Assembly (NCBI GenBank): GCA_022572335.1
Contig: JACZWD010000028.1
Coordinates: forward strand, 1 to 17,857
Length of the DNA stretch: 17,857 nt
Direction: 5' to 3'
From: Pseudomonadota bacterium
GTDB lineage: Bacteria; Pseudomonadota; Alphaproteobacteria; Rhodospirillales; 2-02-FULL-58-16
The position numbers and the translations under genes were made by a program. Positions 5,882 through 14,435 of the stretch are shown piece after piece (positions within the stretch are counted from its first letter, which is position 1; every line of letters starts with the position of its first letter). The notes below the pieces were generated by a model, which saw only the letters and a list, made by a program, of their open reading frames with translations, ran no database searches and was not told the DNA's origin.

Positions 5882-6999
5882 TGGAGAAGCCCGTAGTCGC
5901 CCTCGAGCAATCGCCGCGGCCCGCGGAAGTGGACATGGAATTGGTGCTCAACGCCCTGGCCACGGCCATCGTCGTGATCGACCCGGACGGCGCCATCGTC
6001 CACCTCAACAGCGCCGCCGAACAGTTCTTCCGCGGCAGCGCCCAGCACCTGAGGGGACAGCGGCTGGCCAATCTGCTGCCCGCGGACAGTCCGCTGTTCG
6101 CCCTCGTCGACCAGGTGCGCAACGGCGGCAACGCCGTCTCCGAGTACGGCGTGCCCCTGGAGTCGCCGCGCATCGGCAGGCATTTCGTCAACATCCAGGC
6201 GACGCCGGTGCCCGAGAGGCCGGAATGGGTGGTGGTGGCCCTGCAGGAACGCTCCATCGCCGACAAGATCGACCGCCAGCTCACCCATCGCGGTGCCGCC
6301 CGCTCGGTCACCGCCATGGCCGCCATGCTGGCCCATGAGGTCAAGAACCCCTTGTCGGGGATTCGCGGCGCCGCCCAACTGCTGGAGGAGACCGCCCAGC
6401 CCCAGGACAAGGCGCTGACCCGCCTCATCCGCGACGAGGCGGACCGTATCTGCGGCCTGGTCGATCGCATGGACGTGTTCTCCGACAGCGGCCCGCTGCA
6501 ACGCGAAGCGGTCAACATCCACCAGATACTCGACCGCGCCCGCCGCCTGGCCCAGAACGGGTTCGGCCGCCACGTGCAATTCGTCGAGGACTACGACCCC
6601 TCCCTGCCGCCGGTGTTCGGCAACCAGGACCAGTTGGTGCAGGTGTTCCTCAACCTGGTCAAGAACGCGGCCGAAGCGGCGCCGGAAAAGGGCGGGGAGA
6701 TCGTCCTCGGCACGGCGTATAAACACGGGGTGCGTTTCGTCGTGGCCGGCAGCGGCAGCCGCGTTCACCTGCCCCTCCAGGTCAGCGTCCAGGACAACGG
6801 GGAAGGCGTTCCCGAAGACATCCAGGGGTACCTCTTCGACCCCTTCGTCACCTCCAAGGCCAAGGGCAGCGGCCTGGGGCTGGCCCTGGTGGCCAAGATC
6901 ATCGGCGATCACGGCGGGGTCATCGAGTTCACCAGCCAGCCTCGGCGCACGGTGTTCCGGGTCATGCTGCCCATGGTCACGCAAACGGGGGCCGGGTGA
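5881..6999 (+). CDS. ntrB: Nitrogen-regulation sensor kinase/phosphatase NtrB
   Basis: A 372-residue soluble histidine kinase that phosphorylates or dephosphorylates NtrC according to nitrogen status signalled by PII proteins. A PAS domain spans ~20-125 (LVLNALATAIVVIDPDGAIV then LNSAAEQFF). The H-box is LAHEVKNPLSGIRGAAQLLE with His152 as phosphoacceptor. The ATPase domain has the N-box FLNLVKNAAEA (Asn262), G1 DNGEGVP at 305-311, the F-box FDPFVTSK and G2 GSGLGLAL at 329-336. No membrane segment is present, as expected for NtrB and unlike NtrY downstream. The ATG lies in the dusB stop (TAATG) and the TGA overlaps the ntrC ATG by one base, so stoichiometric coupled synthesis is likely. All key residues are present. 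Confidence 0.96.
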   Translation: MEKPVVALEQSPRPAEVDMELVLNALATAIVVIDPDGAIVHLNSAAEQFFRGSAQHLRGQRLANLLPADSPLFALVDQVRNGGNAVSEYGVPLESPRIGRHFVNIQATPVPERPEWVVVALQERSIADKIDRQLTHRGAARSVTAMAAMLAHEVKNPLSGIRGAAQLLEETAQPQDKALTRLIRDEADRICGLVDRMDVFSDSGPLQREAVNIHQILDRARRLAQNGFGRHVQFVEDYDPSLPPVFGNQDQLVQVFLNLVKNAAEAAPEKGGEIVLGTAYKHGVRFVVAGSGSRVHLPLQVSVQDNGEGVPEDIQGYLFDPFVTSKAKGSGLGLALVAKIIGDHGGVIEFTSQPRRTVFRVMLPMVTQTGAG

Positions 7000-8444
7000 T
7001 GGCGGCGCCGACCATTCTCATCGCCGACGACGACGCCGCCATCCGCACCGTGCTCGACCGGGCCCTGGGCCGCGCCGGCTTCGACGTGCGCACGACCGGG
7101 AACGCGGCCACCCTGTGGCAGTGGGTCAGCGACGGGGAAGGGGATCTGGTCATCACCGACGTGGTGATGCCCGACGAAAACGGACTCGATCTGATACCGC
7201 GCATCCGCAAGATCCGCCCGGCGTTGCGCGTCGTCGTCATGAGCGCCCAGAATACCCTGCTGACGGCGGTCAAGGCGACCGAGCGCGGCGCCTTCGAATA
7301 CCTGCCCAAGCCCTTCGACCTCAACGATCTGATCCGTGTGGTGCGGCGCGCCCTCGAAGATCCGACGTTGGCCGCCGGGGAGCGGCCGGTGGAACCGGGG
7401 CAAGAGGCGGCCGAGGAGCAGCTGCCGCTGATCGGGCGCTCCCCGGCCATGCAGGACATCTACCGTATCCTCGCCCGGGTCATGCCGACGGATCTGACGG
7501 TCATGATCAGCGGCGAATCGGGCACCGGCAAGGAACTGGCGGCCCGCGCCCTTCATGACTACGGCAAGCGGCGCGACGGCCCCTTCGTCGCCATCAACAT
7601 GGCGGCCATCCCCCGGGAACTCATCGAGAGCGAACTGTTCGGCCACGAAAAGGGCGCCTTTACCGGCGCCATCGCGCGCACCGTCGGACGTTTCGAACAG
7701 GCCCGGGACGGCACGCTGTTCCTCGACGAGATCGGGGACATGCCGCCGGAAACCCAGACCCGGCTGCTGCGCGTTCTCCAGGAAGGCGAGTACACGACCG
7801 TCGGCGGCCGTACCCCCTTGCGGGCGGACGTGCGGATCATCGCCGCCACCCACCACGACCTCCGGCAGTTGATCCGCGAGGGCCTGTTCCGCGAGGACCT
7901 GTATTACCGGCTCCTCGTCGTCCCCATCCGGATGCCGCCGCTGCGCGAGCACACCCAGGACATTCCCGAGCTGGTCCGTCATTTCCTGACCCGGGCGGCG
8001 GCCGAGAACCTGCCCTGGAAAATCATCGACAACGCCGCCATGGAGCGGATGAAGAGCTACCGCTGGCCGGGCAACGTGCGGGAGTTGGAAAACCTCGTGC
8101 GGCGCCTGGCCGCCCTCTATTCCGAGGAAGTCATCGGCGTCGACGTGATCGAAGCGGAACTGGCCGACACCCCCCCCGCGCCCGCCGAGCCCGAGGGCGA
8201 GGGCCTTGCGCGCTCCATGGAACACCACCTGCGGGCCTATTTCTCCGCCCACGGCGACGACCTTCCCTCGACCGGCCTCTACGAGCGGGTCCTGAGGGAG
8301 GTCGAACGTCCGTTGCTGACCTTGACCCTGCAGGCGACGCGCGGCAACCAGATCAAGGCGGCCGTTGTGCTGGGCCTCAACCGGAACACATTGCGCAAGA
8401 AGATCCGCGACCTGAACATTCCCGTGGTGCGGGGGGGGAAATGA
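6999..8444 (+). CDS. ntrC: Nitrogen regulator NtrC, sigma-54-dependent activator
   Basis: A 481-residue response regulator that, once phosphorylated by NtrB, oligomerises and uses ATP to open sigma-54 promoters of nitrogen-assimilation genes. The receiver (1-120) has the acidic cluster at 10-12, phosphoacceptor Asp54 (VITDVVMPDENG) and Lys104. The AAA+ domain (~143-375) has Walker A GESGTGKE at 172-179, an intact GAFTGA at 219-224 for sigma-54 contact, Walker B GTLFLDEI at 238-245 and the FREDLYYRL and WPGNVREL motifs. A Fis-type HTH ends the protein (~447-471: GNQIKAAVVLGLNRNTLRKKI). ATG 6999 is used; a GTG three bases upstream is equally possible. It overlaps ntrY by ATGA at 8441-8444. Compared with the downstream NtrX it is a fully competent activator. 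Confidence 0.96.
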   Translation: MAAPTILIADDDAAIRTVLDRALGRAGFDVRTTGNAATLWQWVSDGEGDLVITDVVMPDENGLDLIPRIRKIRPALRVVVMSAQNTLLTAVKATERGAFEYLPKPFDLNDLIRVVRRALEDPTLAAGERPVEPGQEAAEEQLPLIGRSPAMQDIYRILARVMPTDLTVMISGESGTGKELAARALHDYGKRRDGPFVAINMAAIPRELIESELFGHEKGAFTGAIARTVGRFEQARDGTLFLDEIGDMPPETQTRLLRVLQEGEYTTVGGRTPLRADVRIIAATHHDLRQLIREGLFREDLYYRLLVVPIRMPPLREHTQDIPELVRHFLTRAAAENLPWKIIDNAAMERMKSYRWPGNVRELENLVRRLAALYSEEVIGVDVIEAELADTPPAPAEPEGEGLARSMEHHLRAYFSAHGDDLPSTGLYERVLREVERPLLTLTLQATRGNQIKAAVVLGLNRNTLRKKIRDLNIPVVRGGK

Positions 8445-10759
8445 CGGCCCTGGCGCCAACGTCCGGTCCGCTCATTGCGCGCGTCCGCCTGTGGTCGGCG
8501 CGCGCCGGCCTGGGCCGCAAGCTGGCCTTCTGCCTGGCGGCGGCGGCCGTGGCGTCGGGGGTGGCGACGGTGGCCGCGATGACCGAGGTGTGGTCGGGCG
8601 GCCCCCCCGATCCCCGCACCGTCCTCATTTTTCTTTCCCTGGACGTTCTTCTGCTGCTCATGCTGGGGGGGGTGGTGGCATGGCGGCTCGCCGCCGTGTG
8701 GGCGGAGCGGCGCCGGGGCCTGGCAGGATCGGGCCTGCACGTCCGGTTGGTGACGCTTTTCAGTCTGGCGACGGTGACCCCGGCAATCCTGGTCGCCGTG
8801 TTCTCGGGGGTGTTCCTCAACCTGGGCATCGAATCCTGGTTCGACCAACGGGTGCGCACGGCGCTCGACCAGTCCCAGAAGGTGGCCCAAGCCTACCTCC
8901 ATGAACACCGGCAGAGTATTCGCGCCGACGCCTTCGCCATGGCCAACGACCTGAACCGCGACGCGCCGACGCTGATGCGCGATGCGCGACGCTTCAGCCA
9001 GGTTCTCTCGGCGCAGGCGGCGCTGCGCTCTTTGCCCGAGGCCCTGGTGGTGGACAGCGGCGGCCGGGTTCTTGCCCGGTCCGAGCTCAGCCTTTCCTTG
9101 GAATTCGAACTGGCCCCTCCGGAGGCCATGGAATTGGCCGACCGGGGCGAAATCGTCGTGCTTACCCCGGGCCAGGAGGACCGCGTGCGCGCGGTGATCC
9201 GGCTCGACCGGTTCGTCGACGCCTACCTGCTGGTCGGGCGGTTCGTCGACCCGCGCGTCCTCAACTACGTCGAAAGCGTGGAAAAGGCGACGAGCCAGTA
9301 CAAACTCCTGGAAAAGCGCCTCAAGGACATTCAGATCATATTCGCGATCATCTTCGTGTTGGTGGTGGTGCTGCTGTTGCTGGCCGCCGTCTGGATCGGC
9401 ATGGCGCAGGCGACCCAGCTCGCGCGGCCCATCAGCAACTTGATCTCGGCCGCCGAACGGGTGCGCAAAGGGGACCTGGGCGCGCGCGTCGAGGACTCCA
9501 CCCGCGCCGACGAACTGGGCACCTTGAGCCGTGCCTTTAATCGCATGACCGGCCAGCTGGAAAGCCAGCAGACGGGCTTGATGGAGGCCAACCGTCAACT
9601 GGACGAAAGGCGCCGGTTCATGGAAACCGTGCTCGCCGGTGTGTCCGCCGGCGTTATCGGTCTGGACATCGACGGGCGCATCAATCTGACCAACCGTTCG
9701 GCCTCGGAGCTCCTGGCCATCGACCTGGAGAAGTCCGTCGGTAAGAACCTGGGCGAGGCGGTCCCCGAGATGGCGGACCTTCTCAAGGAGGTCATGGAGC
9801 GCCCGGACCGCATGCAACAGACGGAGATCAAGCTGGTCCGCGAGGGACGGTTCCACACCTTTCTCGCGCGCATGGCGGCCGAACGCCTTGGCGGCGATAT
9901 CATCGGCTACGTGGTCACCTTCGACGATGTCACGGAGCTGATGTCCGCCCAGCGAACGGCGGCCTGGGCCGACGTCGCCCGGCGCATCGCCCACGAGATC
10001 AAGAACCCCCTGACCCCCATCCAGCTTTCGGCGGAGCGCCTGAAACGCAAGTACCTGAAAGAGATCAAGAGCGACCCGGAGACCTTCGCGGTGTGTACGG
10101 ACACCATCGTGCGCCAGGTCGAGGACATGGGCCGCATGGTCGACGAGTTTTCGTCCTTCGCCCGTATGCCGCAACCGACGATGAAACCGGAGAACCTTTC
10201 GAAAATCTGCCAACAGGCTGTTTTCCTGGAGCGCAACCGGCATCCCGAGATTGAATTCACGGTCGAGGTCCCGGGCGAGGGCGTGCATCTCAGGTGCGAC
10301 AGCCGGCAGGTGGCGCAGGCGCTGACCAACCTGATGAAAAACGCCGCCGAATCGATCACGGACCGGCAAGCGGCCGACGGGGAAACCCTGCCCAGGGGCC
10401 ACATCCGGTTCATGTTGCAGAAGGAAACCGCGGACGACGGCGCGCGGATCACCATCGCGATCGAGGACAACGGCAAGGGCCTGCCCGAGGAACACCGGGA
10501 CCGCCTTACCGAGCCCTATGTCACGGCGCGCACCAAGGGCACGGGCCTGGGCTTGGCCATCGTCAAGAAAATCATGGAAGATCACAACGGTGATCTGGTA
10601 CTTGAGGACCGGCAGGGGGGCGGCGCCCGGATTTCCCTGATCTTCCACCCGGTGGGCGACACGGCGGGCGCGGAAGAGGCCGGGGAAGATGAATCCCCGG
10701 CCGGGAAAGACGCCGATCCCATGAAGGTCGCGACGGACATCCTTGCCCATGGCTCATGA
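8441..10759 (+). CDS. ntrY: Membrane sensor histidine kinase NtrY
   Basis: A 772-residue membrane kinase partnering NtrX, linked in alphaproteobacteria to nitrogen, redox/low-oxygen and envelope responses. Four hydrophobic segments (~28-48, 61-85, 103-126, 298-320) leave a periplasmic sensor loop of about 170 residues (~127-297). A HAMP domain follows (~321-378), then a PAS domain (~392-500: METVLAGVSAGVIGLDIDGR). The H-box is RRIAHEIKNPLTPIQLSAER with His518; the ATPase domain has LTNLMKNAAES (Asn634), DNGKG at 676-680 and GTGLGLAI at 700-707. The final ~35 residues are acidic, Ala/Gly-rich and probably disordered. It starts by ATGA overlap with ntrC and overlaps ntrX by 11 bases, so the two kinase/regulator pairs are translated as one packed unit. 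Confidence 0.95.
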   Translation: MTALAPTSGPLIARVRLWSARAGLGRKLAFCLAAAAVASGVATVAAMTEVWSGGPPDPRTVLIFLSLDVLLLLMLGGVVAWRLAAVWAERRRGLAGSGLHVRLVTLFSLATVTPAILVAVFSGVFLNLGIESWFDQRVRTALDQSQKVAQAYLHEHRQSIRADAFAMANDLNRDAPTLMRDARRFSQVLSAQAALRSLPEALVVDSGGRVLARSELSLSLEFELAPPEAMELADRGEIVVLTPGQEDRVRAVIRLDRFVDAYLLVGRFVDPRVLNYVESVEKATSQYKLLEKRLKDIQIIFAIIFVLVVVLLLLAAVWIGMAQATQLARPISNLISAAERVRKGDLGARVEDSTRADELGTLSRAFNRMTGQLESQQTGLMEANRQLDERRRFMETVLAGVSAGVIGLDIDGRINLTNRSASELLAIDLEKSVGKNLGEAVPEMADLLKEVMERPDRMQQTEIKLVREGRFHTFLARMAAERLGGDIIGYVVTFDDVTELMSAQRTAAWADVARRIAHEIKNPLTPIQLSAERLKRKYLKEIKSDPETFAVCTDTIVRQVEDMGRMVDEFSSFARMPQPTMKPENLSKICQQAVFLERNRHPEIEFTVEVPGEGVHLRCDSRQVAQALTNLMKNAAESITDRQAADGETLPRGHIRFMLQKETADDGARITIAIEDNGKGLPEEHRDRLTEPYVTARTKGTGLGLAIVKKIMEDHNGDLVLEDRQGGGARISLIFHPVGDTAGAEEAGEDESPAGKDADPMKVATDILAHGS

Positions 10760-12143
10760 CATCCTCATCGTCGACGACGAAACCGATATCCGGGTGCTGA
10801 CCTCGGGCATCCTCGAGGACGAGGGCTATGAAGCCCGCGAGGCCGCGGACAGCACCGCCGCGCTCGCCGGCATCGAGGCCCGTCGCCCGAGCCTGGTTCT
10901 CCTGGATATCTGGTTGCAGGGCAGCGAACTGGACGGCCTGGGTATCCTGGAAGCCATCAAGAAAGACCACTCCGGCGTCCCGGTGGTGATGATGAGCGGC
11001 CACGGCACCGTGGAAACCGCGGTGACGGCGATCAAGCTCGGCGCCTATGACTTCATCGAAAAACCGTTCAAGGTGGACCGCCTGGTGCTGGTCGTTGAAC
11101 GCGCCATCGAGGCGGCAGGCCTGAGGCGCGAGATCGAGGAGTTGAGGCTGCGCGCCGGCCCGGACAGCGAACTGATCGGCCGTTCCTCGGCCATCAACCA
11201 TGTGCGCCAAGCCATCGAACGCGTCGCGCCCACCAACAGCCGCGTTCTCATCACCGGGCTCGCGGGATCGGGAAAGGAGGTGGTCGCGCGCATGGTGCAC
11301 GCGCGCTCGCGCCGCGCCGACGGCCCGTTCGTGGTGCTCAACTGCGCCACCATGCAGCCCGAGCGGATGGAAGTGGAACTGTTCGGCACCGAGAGCCCGG
11401 TCGATGGCGGCGACGGCCCGCGCAAGGTGGGGACGTTCGAACGGGCTCACAACGGAACCCTTTTCCTCGACCAGGTGTCGGACATGCCCATGCAGACCCA
11501 GGGCAAGATCGTCCGTGTCCTTCAGGAACAGATCTTCGAGCGGGTCGGGGGCGGCACCCAGGTGGAGGTGAACGTGCGCGTCGTGGCTGCCGCCACCCGC
11601 GATCTTGCCCTGGAGGTGAGCGACGGCCGCTTCCGCGAAGACCTGTACTACCGGCTCAACGTGGTGCCCATTCAGGTGCCGCCGTTGCGTGACCGGCGCG
11701 ATGACATCCCGCTGCTCGCCCGCTTCTTCATGGAACGGGCCGCCGAATCGGCGGGGCGGCCCTTCAGGAGCATCGGCGAGGATGCCATTGCCGCCATGCA
11801 GGCATACGACTGGCCCGGCAACGTCAGGGAACTGCGCAACGTCATCGAACGGCTTCTGATCATGGCTCCGGGCGATCCAGGGGACCCCATCGGCGCCGAC
11901 ATGCTGCCCGCCGGAATCGGAACCGGCCCGCCGACCGCCGGGGACTGGGAGAAAGGCAGCGAGATCATGGGCCTGCCCCTGCGTGAGGCCCGGGAGATCT
12001 TCGAGCGGCAATACCTGCAGGCCCAGGTGATGCGCTTTGGCGGCAATGTCTCGCGCACGGCGGCCTTCGTCGGGATGGAGCGATCAGCCCTCCATCGCAA
12101 ACTCAAGTTTCTGGGCGTCCAAAGCGACGGGAAATCGCGCTAG
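10749..12143 (+). CDS. ntrX: Response regulator NtrX with altered AAA+ domain
   Basis: A 464-residue regulator paired with NtrY. The receiver has DD(9-10), phosphoacceptor Asp53 in LLDIWLQGSELDGL (the NtrX signature) and Lys105. The AAA+ core has Walker A GLAGSGKE at 170-177 and late motifs FREDLYYRL and WPGNVREL. The sigma-54 loop GAFTGA is missing: ELFGTESPVDGGDG follows directly. The Walker B reads GTLFLDQV, with Gln242 (codon CAG) where a catalytic Glu is expected. A Fis-type HTH lies at ~430-455. Loss of GAFTGA is known in alphaproteobacterial NtrX, which then acts without sigma-54; the Gln substitution suggests ATP can bind but hydrolysis is weak. ATG 10749 overlaps ntrY by 11 bases; a TTG two codons earlier is less likely. 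It ends 81 bp before trkA. Confidence 0.95.
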   Translation: MAHDILIVDDETDIRVLTSGILEDEGYEAREAADSTAALAGIEARRPSLVLLDIWLQGSELDGLGILEAIKKDHSGVPVVMMSGHGTVETAVTAIKLGAYDFIEKPFKVDRLVLVVERAIEAAGLRREIEELRLRAGPDSELIGRSSAINHVRQAIERVAPTNSRVLITGLAGSGKEVVARMVHARSRRADGPFVVLNCATMQPERMEVELFGTESPVDGGDGPRKVGTFERAHNGTLFLDQVSDMPMQTQGKIVRVLQEQIFERVGGGTQVEVNVRVVAAATRDLALEVSDGRFREDLYYRLNVVPIQVPPLRDRRDDIPLLARFFMERAAESAGRPFRSIGEDAIAAMQAYDWPGNVRELRNVIERLLIMAPGDPGDPIGADMLPAGIGTGPPTAGDWEKGSEIMGLPLREAREIFERQYLQAQVMRFGGNVSRTAAFVGMERSALHRKLKFLGVQSDGKSR

Positions 12144-12172
12144 TCCCGTGTCTTCGGGCTGGCGGGATGGGT

Positions 12173-12189
12173 AAGACCTCGCCGGTCTT
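12173..12189. other. Hairpin in the ntrX-trkA gap
   Basis: AAGACC and GGTCTT pair perfectly around a 5-base loop (TCGCC). No T-run follows, so this is not a convincing intrinsic terminator. It could attenuate read-through or mark the end of the ntr operon. The 81-bp gap shows no clear sigma-70 promoter. Confidence 0.3.
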
Positions 12190-12224
12190 CCCGGCGCGGG
12201 CGTGACGGCAAAGGTTTCAAGACC

Positions 12225-13601
12225 ATGAAGGTAATCGTCTGCGGCGCCGGACAAGTGGGCTTCAACATTGCCCGGCATCTGGCCCTGGAAAACAACGACG
12301 TCACGGTCATCGACCAGTCTCCGGAGCTCATCCGCAAGGTCACCGACACCCTCGACGTGCAAGGGGTCATCGGCCATGCCTCGCACCCCGACGTCCTGGA
12401 ACAATCGGGCGCGGCGGACGCGGACATGATCATCGCGGTGACCTATGCCGACGAGGTCAACATGATGGCCTGTCAGGTGGCCCACTCGATTTTCGACGTG
12501 CCGACCAAGATCGCCCGCGTGCGTCACCAGAGCTACCTGGACCCCGTCTGGGCGAATTTGTTTTCCCGCGACAACATGCCCATCGACATCATCATCTCGC
12601 CCGAGATCGAAGTGGCCCGCGCGGTGACGCGGCGCCTCGAGGTGCCCGGGGCGTTCGAGATGATTTCCCTGGCCGACGACAAGGTGAAGCTGCTGGGCGT
12701 GCGGTGCGAGGATACCTGTCCCCTGGTCAATACGCCGCTCAGGCAACTCACCCAGCTGTTCCCCGACCTCAATATCGTCATCGTCGGGCTCATGCGCGAA
12801 GACCGTCCCATCGTGCCCACGGGGGACGACCAGATGTTGCCCGGCGACGAGGTCTATTTCGTCGTCGACAGCGATCAGGTGGCGCGCGCCATGAGCGCCT
12901 TCGGCCACGAGGAGACGGCGGCGCGGCGGCTGTTGATCTTCGGCGGCGGCAACATCGGCCTTTTCCTGGCCCAGGAAATCGAGAACGACCACCCCTGGGT
13001 CAACGCCAAGGTCATCGAGGCGAACGCGGAGCGGGCGGAATTCGTGGCCGGCCTGCTGAAAAGCACGGTGGTGATCCACGGCGACGTGCTGGACCCGGAA
13101 ATCCTGGCGGAGGCGAACGTGGCGGCCACCGAAACGGTGGTGGCGGTGACCAACGACGACGAGACCAACATCCTGGCGTCCCTGCTCGCCCGGCGCTATG
13201 GCTGCCGCCGCCTGATCACGCTGATCAACAAGCCGACGTATGAGCCGTTGATCCACACCCTCGGCATCGACGTCGTGGTCAGCCCCCGCAACATCACGGT
13301 TTCCACCATCCTTCAACACGTTCGCCGCGGCCGGATCCATTCGGTCCACACCCTCAGGGAAGGCTTCGGCGAACTGATCGAGGCGGAGGCCCTGGAGACC
13401 TCGCCCCTGGTCGGCACGCCGCTGAGAGAAGTGGACCTCCCCGACGGCGTCCTGCTCGGCGCCATCGTGCGCGACGGCAAGATGATCAGCCCGCGCGGCG
13501 ACACGGTGGTCCGGGCCCGGGACCGCGTCGTGCTGTTCGCGGCCGAGGACGCCATTCGCAAGGTGGAGACGTTGTTCTCCGTGCAACTGGAATACTTTTA
13601 G
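12225..13601 (+). CDS. trkA: Trk potassium-uptake regulatory subunit TrkA
   Basis: A 458-residue peripheral cytoplasmic protein that binds NAD(H) or nucleotides and gates the TrkH/TrkG potassium channel. It shows the expected tandem arrangement: an RCK-N Rossmann domain starting MKVIVCGAGQVGFNIA (GxGxxG), an RCK-C domain (~140-225), a second Rossmann fold with LLIFGGGNIGLFLA near 235 and a final RCK-C domain (~370-458), each nucleotide half followed by an acidic residue at the end of beta-2 (VTVID, AKVIEAN). The full length matches two-domain TrkA proteins. ATG 12225 is preceded by AAAGG about ten bases upstream. No trkH/trkG lies in the window. Position directly after ntrYX is conserved in Rhodospirillales-like genomes, so it may be read from the ntr operon. 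Confidence 0.94.
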   Translation: MKVIVCGAGQVGFNIARHLALENNDVTVIDQSPELIRKVTDTLDVQGVIGHASHPDVLEQSGAADADMIIAVTYADEVNMMACQVAHSIFDVPTKIARVRHQSYLDPVWANLFSRDNMPIDIIISPEIEVARAVTRRLEVPGAFEMISLADDKVKLLGVRCEDTCPLVNTPLRQLTQLFPDLNIVIVGLMREDRPIVPTGDDQMLPGDEVYFVVDSDQVARAMSAFGHEETAARRLLIFGGGNIGLFLAQEIENDHPWVNAKVIEANAERAEFVAGLLKSTVVIHGDVLDPEILAEANVAATETVVAVTNDDETNILASLLARRYGCRRLITLINKPTYEPLIHTLGIDVVVSPRNITVSTILQHVRRGRIHSVHTLREGFGELIEAEALETSPLVGTPLREVDLPDGVLLGAIVRDGKMISPRGDTVVRARDRVVLFAAEDAIRKVETLFSVQLEYF

Positions 13602-13657
13602 CCGGGACAGGGGCGGGTTCGGGGAGCGGACACGCCGGGGCGGAGAGAAGGAAAGAT

Positions 13658-14386
13658 ATGAGCGGCACGATCGGAGTCCTGGGCGGCATGGGACCGCTCG
13701 CCACCGTCGACTTCATGCGCAAGGTCATCGATCTGACTCCGGCCCGCCGGGACCAGGAGCACCTGCCCCTCATCGTGTATTCGGTGCCCCAGGTTCCCGG
13801 GCGTTCCGCGTGCATTCTCGAGGGCGCGGCCTCTCCGTTGCCGGCCATGCTGCGCGGGATTCGCACCCTGGCGCAGGCGGGCGCGGAATGCATCGCCATC
13901 CCGTGCAATACCGCGCACCACTGGTACGACGAACTGGCGCGGGAAAGCCGGTGTCCGGTGCTCCACATCGTCGACGCCGCGTGCGCCGCCATGGAGCGCC
14001 GCGCTGTCGGCCAGGGTCCGGTCGGCCTCCTGGCGACCACGGGCACCATCGCCGCCGGCATCTATCAGGCGCGGCTGGACCGGCACGGGTACGATTGTGT
14101 CGTTCTCGGGGCGCGCGACATGGAAGATCTGGTCATGCGCGGAATCGCGCTGGTGAAGGCGGGGGAGATGGAGGACGCCAGGGCCCTCCTCGAAACGGCG
14201 GCCGCCAAACTTGGCACGCAAGGGGTGCGGGCGATCGTTCTCGGCTGCACCGAGATCCCCATCGTCTTCGACGGTGTTTCGTCGTCGTCGGTCCCGCCCA
14301 TCGTGGACGCCACCCAGGCCCTGGCCGAGGCCTGCGTCGAGTGGTATTTCGGGCGTGCGGGGCGCGCCGCCGAAAGCCACGGATGA
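13658..14386 (+). CDS. Aspartate/glutamate racemase family protein
   Basis: A 242-residue cofactor-independent racemase of the Asp/Glu/hydantoin family, which inverts the alpha-carbon with two cysteines acting as acid and base. Both appear in their standard context: Cys83 in IPCNTAHHW and Cys197 in LGCTEIP. The N-terminus GVLGGMGPLATVDFM is typical of the aspartate-racemase/RacX branch rather than MurI glutamate racemase. Substrate cannot be read from sequence; aspartate is most likely, but broad-specificity racemases share these motifs. The start has a strong Shine-Dalgarno (GAGAAGGAAAG). It lies 56 bases after trkA and 49 bases before the D-amino-acid transaminase, suggesting co-transcription and a shared D-amino-acid pathway. 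Its base composition looks like its neighbours. Confidence 0.9.
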   Translation: MSGTIGVLGGMGPLATVDFMRKVIDLTPARRDQEHLPLIVYSVPQVPGRSACILEGAASPLPAMLRGIRTLAQAGAECIAIPCNTAHHWYDELARESRCPVLHIVDAACAAMERRAVGQGPVGLLATTGTIAAGIYQARLDRHGYDCVVLGARDMEDLVMRGIALVKAGEMEDARALLETAAAKLGTQGVRAIVLGCTEIPIVFDGVSSSSVPPIVDATQALAEACVEWYFGRAGRAAESHG

Positions 14387-14435
14387 CGACCGCTACGCCG
14401 GCCAGGGTGATGTTCCCGGAACACCGGAGGAAGGG

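Noticed and set aside
5848..6984. Long minus-strand ORF opposite ntrB
   Set aside because: Low-complexity composition typical of the complement of GC-rich codons; ntrB on the plus strand has every catalytic motif.
8279..10750. 823-codon minus-strand ORF opposite ntrY
   Set aside because: An antisense shadow of a GC-rich gene: His/Gln/Arg-rich product with no domain, while the plus strand encodes a complete NtrY.
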